DNA of 64,000 bases, from positions 496,001 to 560,000 of the forward strand of contig JAMYHL010000023.1 of the NCBI GenBank assembly GCA_025531455.1, read 5' to 3'. The notes under the pieces are model-generated. The model saw only the letters and a list, made by a program, of their open reading frames with translations. It had not been told where the DNA came from and ran no database searches. Source of the stretch: Apiotrichum sp. Y4204. Its lineage: Eukaryota; Basidiomycota; Tremellomycetes; Trichosporonales; Trichosporonaceae. The number at the start of each line of letters is the position of its first letter. Position 1 is the first letter of the stretch. A program made the position numbers and the translations under genes. Of this stretch, positions 55,501 through 64,000 are shown one piece after another.

Positions 55501-58500
55501 ACAAGACCTCGCATACTGTACGTACCCGGCGACTGGAAATGGAGAGAGCTCTCAAGAATGGAATTAAAACTTACTGTAGAAGCAGGAAACGAGATTCGAT
55601 GGGGGTTTTTCGACGTGGTTCCTCTTCCTCATTCTTATTGTAAAGACATTTACATTGAGACCAACCACACGCGGTGTAAGTTCAATTCAAGACTTGAAAG
55701 ACTTTGACATCGCAAGTTTGCACAACGACGACTCACTTGACATACTCATCTTGTCTTGCCACCGGTGTAACACATTTGCTCTGTGTGTTGGGACAACGTC
55801 ACAACACAACGACCAAAGCTTCGAGCCGAGACCCCGACTATGTGGTGGCCTCTCGGTCAGCGTCGGCACCGTTCAGAGTTACCGGTTACGTAGAAACGAG
55901 CTCGACCACTCGCGCCACCTTGCCACGACCACGTAACCGCCCTTGGCACGGCCTGAACACTGCAAGCGTGGACCAGCGTTACAGGCATACACTTGCAACA
56001 GTTGCCACGTTCGCACAACCCCGGAAACCTCTGATCCTGGGCGCACCATGCGGCCCGACCCTACGCTTTAGGTAAGACCCATCAGCTGACTGTCCTGAGG
56101 ACCCAACCACAGCACCTGGATCCGTCACTGGACATCATATCCGTGACGCTCCGAGTGCCTACCGCTCGAGTGCTCAACACCCAGAGATGACAAACAAGGT
56201 TGTGGATAACCCGAAAATCTCATCGTGGCAGATCGGACTGCCAACACGCCAACACCACCGACCGAAAATGAAGCGGGGATGAACAGTTGTTAGATGTCAA
56301 GAAATCTGGTACATCTTATAGACAAGCGGAACGATCCCACGAAAACATGTAGGTTTTAGAGGCTGCTCTAGATGTATCATCAATTCAATGCATTGGGGGA
56401 TGGTTCTTGCGCTGAACGAAGAGCTTTGTGGCTGGGCTGAACAAGTGCCACTGGCCTCTCATGACCTCCAATATTACCATTTTTAATAAGTTTCTTCTGT
56501 GCCTTCAGCTGCAAACAACCGTGGCGCTCGAGCCAGGCTTCTGCGTAGAGTGTGTCTCAGTAGCACAGGGTACAGGGTCGCTGCGCTTGACCGGTGTGCC
56601 TGCGCCTTTTCTATCATTCATCAAGGTGTAGAGTTATAGCTTGATAAACACGGGTGTAACGTGGACCTGGGAACCGGCCCGACTCAAGGCTACCACCGGC
56701 ACAAGGGACACCAGCACTGCACGACACAGTCCTGTTGCCATGGTAGGTTGCGGTTGCGACTGCCACAAGCTATTTCTTCCCGGGTTGCCGACAGCCGTGA
56801 ACGCTGCATGTCCAGTGTCGTCGGCAGGGACTCTTAAGGGAATACGGTCTGGACAGGCACACCTCAACCCACCCGGACTTTGCGCAGCTGTTCTGTACAC
56901 CTCGGCTTGTGACCGCGTGACTTCGAGGCACAACATTGCTCTGCAGTCGCTACCCTAGTGCACGGGTTTCATGTCGAGTATGGTACAGTAGCTTAGGTCG
57001 GGGGTGTGGGGGTAGCGTTATCACCGCCAGACACAGAGTCTCATCCGTCGTGGCGTGGCTTGTTGTAACTCTCTGTAGCCGTACCGCAACTGTGAGAGCC
57101 TGATCGTCGAGCGCGAATACAACGATATGATGAATATTCGGTCTGGGTCATCTAGCAAATGCCACTCATGTCAATGCTACCTTGAAGCCACCCAGAGCGG
57201 AATACCTGCGCGCTTCGAATCCGGTCCTGGCAGTGAAATCGCGCCGCCCAGAACCCAAGTCCATGGGACCACCGGCCAAAGGGAAGCTGGCTCGGGCACC
57301 GGGGATGCGGGAGAACACATCTAGTGGGCTCGGCTTGATCGCGGATTCGTGTGCAAGGAACCGTCCCGCTAACATTGTGGATCTAGGTATGTAAACAACC
57401 TCCCACGGCCTCTCTGCCCTCTCAAAGTAATGCAATTTCTATCCCGTTACTTCTTGTTCTGAGAACAAGGGTTGACATCTCGTCTTACAATGATACCAAG
57501 CGGATTCTAGGATGGGTGGTTTCAGTATAATGAGTCACAGATCTTGAAGGACTGTACCGTACACCGCACCATCTGCAGATCTGGTGCTGCGTCGTAAGTT
57601 ACATGTGGCAGTGTTCAACCACGTCGATGTGGCATATTGTTCTTCATGCGTACTGTACACCGGCCGTGATCTCCCATTCTCTAAGCACTCTTTGCTGGAG
57701 AGACCTTGCGCTCGTCGACGCGTTTCACCTTCCATCCGTTGCCAGGTAACATGCACCGCCATTCTATCATGTTCCCACATTGGGGTCCCGCAAGTGCCCA
57801 GTCTCAGCCTGCCAGGGGATTGTCTCCGCCGCGCCTTTTGGCTCGACACTCATGTCATTTTGGTCAATTTGTACCGCGGCGCTGGACAAAACTCCTCCTA
57901 CACGGAGCCCTGCAGCCCACTCGTGGTCTTCTGGGCTCGGTTTAGCTGCAGGATAATTCTTCCCGCCTTGTATTGGGACTAGGATCAGCCCAACCTAAAT
58001 ATTCGCAATTAACGTAACAGCTGGTCGCTGACAAACCTCTCAGAGCGCAAAAGAGGAGGTTGTAGGCGATGTGGTGACTTTCAAAGCTCGAGCACTGTTT
58101 GGTCCATAGGCGTGTCATCTTGCATCCATTGTTCCAACCCAGTAACAGTCATAGGAGGACGGCTGGTGCTAGCAAACCTGTGGATCAACATAACCCATGG
58201 CGTGTGCCTTTGACCATCTACGATCAGGAGGTCTACAGCTGCAATGCAACGACCGACCATCACAAGGGGGCTACGCAGTCGTAGCCCCTAGGGCTCTCGG
58301 AGACGAGAAGGAGGAGAGCAAGGAGAACAGCGGAACGGGGGGCAGCAGCGGGAGGCCCAAAAGTGGAGTGGATGAAGCTCCAGGTCGGTATCGCCATTTC
58401 GTAAACACGGCATTCCGTTCAGATAAACTTGAGCTACTGGTGGCCAGCAGCAGCTGAGGAAGTCTTGTTGACACAGCTGGATCTGATCTGCCAGCACTGC

Positions 58501-61500
58501 CTGGTGAGGTGATCTGCTGCGAGGGTCACACCACCTCGAGGCGGTCCAGAGGAGTGAAGAGCCAAGTAGCCACACCTTTCTCCAGGACTCGATCGACCGC
58601 TGGGCTGTATGACACCCCTCTGACTTGCAGCCTCTCACAGCTTTGAGATAGATCGTAAGATGAACTCACCGTGGTGTGTGGTTCCTCACTGTCCACCAAT
58701 CGATATCAACAGGAGGATATGACTAGCACATATACAGCCCTCAGAACACTCCTGTACTCCCAAACTACTACATTTTCCCCATCTGCCGCTTGTTGGAACT
58801 CTCACAGCTTGTCGTTGACACTAGACGACGGAGGATTAACCGCCTATAAATACGTACGTCGCCATCATCCCAGCAATAATTGCCGTTGTTCGGAGCTAAA
58901 CTGGCCTGCGTCGACACTCTACAAACGGCTAGTCTTCTGCACAACGATAAGCGATAAACTCCGCTGTCCTGGAGATAACATATACCGGGCATTGGAAAAA
59001 TCCGAAGGCTGCCGGACTAGAACCCTGTACCCGACAGCTGTGCGCTAGTTCTGAGATCCCCACACCGACCGTAACCTTCGCGGTAATCCGATGGCAAAGT
59101 CGGTAAGTGTGTTCTTTCTGCGCCCCCATCGTCATCACTGGGATACTTGAAGAGGTATGATACTGTTCCGAAGGCGCATTCTTCGTTCATTTTCACGGAG
59201 AGTGGTCCTCATTGGATCACCAGTCGATTCTCTTGCGGAACGCTCTGCTGCGTGCCGTGTGTTACGTGCCGGGTAAATCCGTGCCGAGAGCCATGTGTTG
59301 GTTGCCGGTGTGTCACTCCGTGCTGTCTGTTGTGTGTCAGCGAGCGGCGGGGTATGCCCGCTTGTGCGGTGGCAAGAGGCTCCTTGTCATGGGGTGGACT
59401 GGATAGAGCGGTGTTTTCCTGGAGGTCGGTCGACTCCTCACAGGTAGATGAGAGTCGGTTGACTCCTCACGAGCGGATGAGAAGAAATCGTCATTGAAGA
59501 GCAAAAAGTCTGCCTTCGATTGTAGCGTTGGGGGAACAGGGAAGAGAATATTCTCTTAGCACAGCTGCCATCCTTTGCAGCGTATCCCCTCGCATTGCCG
59601 ACCCAAGCAGCACTGCATTGTCATTTCGAGATAGGAAAAAAAGACAAAGAATGGGAGCCTCGACACTACATCAAGTGGGGAAGTGGAGTTTGTCACGGTA
59701 TGGCTGCGGGCCGCTTGCACATGTGATGGGGGCGTTGAACGCACATGCTGAAGGCCTTGTCGATCGATAAAAGGAGGTGGACAGATGTTCTTCTGGGAAA
59801 CGGGAGGTGGAATGGAATGTGTATGATCGACATTCCATCGATCAGTGATTAAAAAGTGTCCGGCGAGGATTGGACCACGGATGATTGTGTGTTTGTAACC
59901 ACGCAAACAGCAGCAACAACAACAGGCGAGGTTTGGCGCTCAGCATGCCGAGACACATGACGTTGGCTCGGCCGTCTTGGCCTCGGCCAGGTTTGCATGT
60001 GGGGGTATCCCGGATCCCAGTAGCAGTGCAGACCAGCATCGGGCGTGGGTTTGCCGCATGATAAATGACCCAGAAAGACGGAAAAGATTACAATGTGACA
60101 AGGTACGGGTGAAGAAGGATCGTCGGCCACGAGTTCTCCTCGATGCAGAGAGAGAACGCGAGAACGACGACACAGGCGATGCATGTCTGCCTCATGTCTT
60201 TCATGGTTGACTGCTATCTCTCCATGGACACGGTTTCCTCGCTTAGATCCTCGCCCCTCCTCCGGTCGCCATTTATTGTACAGTGTTTCCGTCTACATGC
60301 CGCCCTGGTGACAGTATCCATCATTCCATTCGCGGACCATGTCGCGATCATCCCCACTTGCAGGTCCTCATCTCTCGTAAACTCGAAAATTGTTAACACT
60401 CCGTGCTTTACCAGCTCTATAACACGAATCATTCTCACTGTTTTCTCCATCCGCCTCGTGTTTTTGTCACGGTTCCCGTCACGGCAGCTCCTACCTGTCT
60501 GGTCAACATTCGAAGCCGAGTTCGACTTGGCTTTTGAGCTATAAGTACTTGGACTGCCCGAGACAGCACCCGACTGGTCCCATCACGACTTCGCCCAACT
60601 TTTGACTGCAACCCAGATCTCAGTCTGCTGTTATCGCCAGGGTACACCCTGTGGTTCCAGGTTGTCAAGGCGAGTTCCACAACTCCTCCGATCCTCCGAC
60701 GTCTGTTCGACAGACCCAACAGGCAATTTTCGCTTCTGGACGTCGTTCACGATTGCCTCGACTGTTTGAGGGCTATCCTTTGAACTTTGGATCTTGAGTC
60801 ACCAGAGCAGCACTGGTGCGATTCGGACCATTGTCCCGGAGTGGTACTGTCCGTCGTGCCTCAGTGACCACCCCCAACGTTGGAAAAGGGTAACAGGGAT
60901 CAAACCTGCCGGAAGGTGTCGACACGGGAACGTGTTCATCACCACATTGGTAGTGCGACATACAGGTTTTGGATATTGGAACCACCCAAGCTGCAACCAC
61001 CCGAGACAAACAAAACCGAGACAGCGAAACTGTCCCTCGGCGCTGTCTCTTGCGACGCCCTCCCCACATCCATTAGCGTCTTTGTTCTCCAGGCAACTGC
61101 CGCCGGGCGGCCACACGGCGATCACACAGTTTCCTTCCCTTCCTTACCCCTCAATATCTACTCCCACGCACCGCCACAACCACGTTGGTCGTCGATTCGT
61201 GTCTGCCTCGAGGCTCTCGCCCGGCCCATCGCCCTCCTCTCTCGTCCAAGATCATCACCGTACACACACACACACAGGGACAAGCGCCGTTATTTCTTGG
61301 TTGGCCGTGAGTACACGTACAGTAGGAGCAACCAGTTTCGTCTTCCTGTCCCCTCCTGTTCCTGTCGTCGTTCTTCTGTTCTGTTTGCTGTTCCACACGA
61401 ACCGCCTTTAGAGTTGAGAAATCCTGGGAAACAACGGGCCTGGGGCCAGCGTTGGAGGGGGGTGGAAAAGGGGAACGTAGGGTCGACCACGGCATCGAGG

Positions 61501-62596
61501 AGCACGCAAGCCAGCCAAATCAGCCGAGCTCGTGACCCGACCCTTGTGCCTTGTAGCGTGATTATGGCTGGCCATGTGTGTGAAGCAAGGACGAGTGGAG
61601 TGGGGTATTAAGGTTCTTACCTCTTACAGCCCGTTTCAGGAAGGTCCAGAGACCCGAGATTGATTTGATGGCTGGGTGTTTTAAACCAAGAGGAACCTTA
61701 CGTTGCAGGCCGGTCTGCAGATTCCTTCTGTCCGTTGCGGACTACGCTGCGGAGCAGGCCCACAGTAAGCCCAAGAGCCCCCAGTCCCAAAGTCATCCTC
61801 CCTTTGTCTCTGTCACCGACAGGGACTGCTCCAGGGAATCGCTGCGGGGGTTGCCTGGGTAAGCACGGAGTTATAGACTATTTTGTCTCAGCTCCGTGCA
61901 GATAATGCCATCTCGTCGGTCGACAACGGCAGAGAGTGCCAAGTGGGCCGTGGGGCCGGCCGGGCCTTCAGCCCAGCTGCCAGCGTTTAGTTTGTTTGTT
62001 GACTATGATACAAGGGGTGATGTCCAGACCACCTGCAGCCTGCAAAAGGAGAGGACAACAACCAGGAACAACAAGCTTAAGAGTCACCAACCAGGATCTG
62101 CGTTGGTCCTGATGTGTGTGCCTTTTGGGCTCGCCATGGGCAGGACTCGGAAGGGCTTCTTGCCTACCTTAGTGGTCCGACGTTGCCATCTGCTCTCCCC
62201 TTCGCTACCAGTCCTAGTGCTCTCTGATCTTTGAGTTATTCGTGTGTCATCTTGACAGCCACGGTGACGTGCAGGTCTCTACGGGCAAACCACATTGTGT
62301 TCAGCAACGACGACTGGCTTCCCAGACATGCCCCTCGTATCCTTGTCCTTTCCAGTGATCCAGCTGCTGACGTTGTCTTGTTATTCATTTCTATCCATGG
62401 TTGCCCTGCCTATACACCTACACCGTTTTGTCAACAATCGCTTCGCAATCTATCAACAATTGCCCAGTCGCTGCATACACACACTCCTCATCAATCCTCC
62501 GACCTCTCCATCATCCCGGCAGCAGCCTCGCACTCGCTCCGCCTGTGAGACGCCAGGGCACGCCGCCTGGCGCCTCGCCTCGTTATAACTTGCCAA
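52513..62596. other. 10-kb gene desert upstream of the velvet gene
   Basis: No recognised domain, RNA gene or transposon end in about 10 kb. All frames are short; some segments look mildly coding (55495-55680 plus, 57166-57435 minus, 54960-55115 minus with a hydrophobic anchor), but none could be extended by convincing splicing. The last 1.5 kb (61000-62590) is C/T-rich with CA repeats (61262-61275) and is probably the velvet gene's promoter and leader. Decayed genes or lineage-specific orphans are possible. Confidence 0.45.
59425..59482. repeat. 29-bp tandem repeat, 2 copies
   Basis: GTCGGTCGACTCCTCAC...ATGAGA followed directly by a second 29-bp unit with four or five mismatches. Confidence 0.75.
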
Positions 62597-64000
62597 ATGT
62601 CGTCTGGTCGCCGGTCACCAGACAAAGATGACGGCAAAGGCCGAGATCTGGCTCCTCCGAGCGACAGTAAGCGGGGTACAACGTCGCCATCACCATCACG
62701 GCCACAGTGGTCCACGAAACGCAGCACACCCCGTCGAGGGACGACCGGCGAACCAGAAGGATCCCGATCTCCAGCCCTGGATGAGCTGACCGACGAGTTC
62801 AGCGACGCCTCAGACGACTCGGACGAACTGGAGGATGATGGCATGGAGCGCCGCGAAATGTCAAGCAGCGTGATGGGAGAGCAGGTTGATGTTTCCGGAA
62901 AGGAATTGTAAGACAAAAAAAATCTCCGGAGAGACATGGCATTCCGCTGACAAACATAGCACCTATGTTCTCGAGGTGATTCAGCAGCCGCAGCGGGCAA
63001 GAGCATGTGGCTTCGGAGATAAGGCAAGTGTTGGATTGTTATCGCCAGATGATTGTTTCAGTCTTACACAGCATTGTGTTTCGAGACACTGTCCAAAAAA
63101 TGAAACAAGAAAATCGACGTTCAAACAAGAGCCCCAAATGGCTGACGTTGTACAGGATCGTCGACCATTGTCACCGCCACCGATCATCCAGCTCCGGATC
63201 TATGATCAGCAGGGAAATCTCGTCTCTCCACTGTAAGTCTTCCGTCTAGTTGCAACAATGGTTGGCACTTGCTCACGTTCCACACAGTGCTGTCGACTTT
63301 CATCGTTTCATCATCATGGTAGATCTGTGGAACGGCGACTGTACACAGCAACGGAGTATCGTCATGCATCCCGGTGCGCGGCAAGATCAGTATGCTCTTT
63401 TCACGCATGCTGCCCGCGCTTCCTCGTCGTCTCATCCTTACGAACAACAGCCGCAACCCACCTTCAGTCGCGCACCCTTGCGGTCAGTGCCTTCCGCAAC
63501 CTATCAAAGTAGCGACTGGCAGATGTATGGTAAGTTGCGGATGCTGAAATGAAGCGATCGCTTCTGGACTGTTCTAATTATACAGGCGGACATGCAAGTC
63601 ATTCCCACGGCTCATCCTCATCGCATCCCTTCGGACACCCCTCCTCGCAGTACCCTTCCTCCTTATCGGCGACATCAAGCTCGCACTTTCCGAGTTGGTC
63701 ACCACCCCCACATCGTCACGAGTCGGTGCCTCGCGGACATCCTGGTGCCTCGCCCGCCAGGGCGGGTTATGGGTTACCACCGCATGGCGGATGGCAAGAA
63801 CACGGCTCCTCACGACATCCTCTCATGTCCCCTGGAGACGCTTACCCACCCCATCACGGTCGTGTACCGTCTTCTGCACACGATTCCCGTGGATGGACCC
63901 CAGACTATATGGGGGGTGAGTATGTTCCAGAACATGGCTCGTATCCATCGACATCTTCGTTCCGCCCGTCCACGACCAGCGGGATGGAGACCGGCTGGCG
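62597..64000 (+). CDS. Velvet-family developmental regulator (3' end beyond window)
   Basis: Exons 62597-62907, 62960-63023, 63156-63232, 63288-63529 and 63586 to the window edge. Velvet proteins are fungal nuclear regulators with an NF-kB-like DNA-binding fold that control development and secondary metabolism. The N-terminal 100 residues are Ser/Pro/acidic. The velvet core starts at YVLEVIQQPQRARACGFGDK, continues after the splice with DRRPLSPPPIIQLRIYD and then AVDFHRFIIMVDLWNGD. A long Ser/His/Pro-rich stretch follows (SHSHGSSSSHPFGHPSS), which looks like the disordered insert that splits the velvet domain in VelB-type proteins; the rest of the domain would lie outside the window. VosA-like identity is the alternative. 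The second intron (63024-63155) uses a GC donor (AAG|GCAAGT). The frame is open at position 64000, though GTGAGT at 63916 could be a further donor. Confidence 0.88.

Noticed and set aside
59000..59060. GGGTTCTAGTCC-like T-arm on the minus strand
   Set aside because: T-stem does not close and no D-arm or acceptor stem is present.
44851..62596. Centromere-like region
   Set aside because: Only one transposon, flanked by close single-copy genes; tremellomycete centromeres are longer and packed with many retroelements.
1..64000. CRISPR array or secondary-metabolite gene cluster
   Set aside because: No regular spacer-repeat array, and no polyketide, peptide or terpene synthase; the velvet gene alone does not define a cluster.

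Overview
The window is nuclear DNA of a basidiomycete yeast or filamentous fungus, most likely a tremellomycete (Trichosporonales or Tremellales). This is inferred from very short GT-AG introns (mostly 32-50 nt), moderately GC-rich coding DNA, and the families present: RTA1, fungal Kar9, velvet, and the fungal complex I 21-kDa subunit. There is no operon structure. Introns were placed by hand from splice signals, reading phase and family resemblance.

Left part (1-19 kb), all genes on the minus strand: the start of an acidic-tract protein cut by the window edge, a small orphan protein, an RTA1-type seven-helix membrane protein, translation factor eIF5, an EF-hand MscS-type mechanosensitive channel, and an SH3-bearing Cdc25 Ras exchange factor. 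Between these lie gene-poor stretches of up to 4 kb.

Middle (19-44.5 kb): a 5.6-kb non-coding stretch with a 30-N assembly gap beside a 30-nt C run. It is followed by a complex I 21.3-kDa subunit, a coiled-coil orphan with a CxxC motif, a secreted ricin-B-like lectin, splicing factor PRP3, the LYR-type complex I subunit NDUFA6, the TFIIH helicase XPD/Rad3, an orphan, a Kar9 protein carrying an SxIP motif and a C-terminal GAR-like domain, and the PKA regulatory subunit.

Right part (44.5-64 kb): a complete Ty1/copia retrotransposon (44851-51491, minus strand). It has identical 113-bp LTRs, a 5-bp target duplication, an intact 1532-residue Gag-Pol, a half-tRNA-Lys-type primer site and an unusually long leader holding three repeat arrays and an antisense ORF. 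It sits 79 bp upstream of the start codon of an ARFRP1/Arl3-type GTPase. Then comes about 10 kb without recognisable genes, ending in a velvet-family regulator that runs off the window.

Functionally the set is mostly housekeeping. The Ras exchange factor and the PKA regulatory subunit belong to one signalling pathway (Ras-cAMP-PKA), and two complex I subunits are 8 kb apart, but nothing in the sequence shows a functional cluster. The least explained elements are the retrotransposon leader with its antisense ORF, and the gene desert upstream of the velvet gene.
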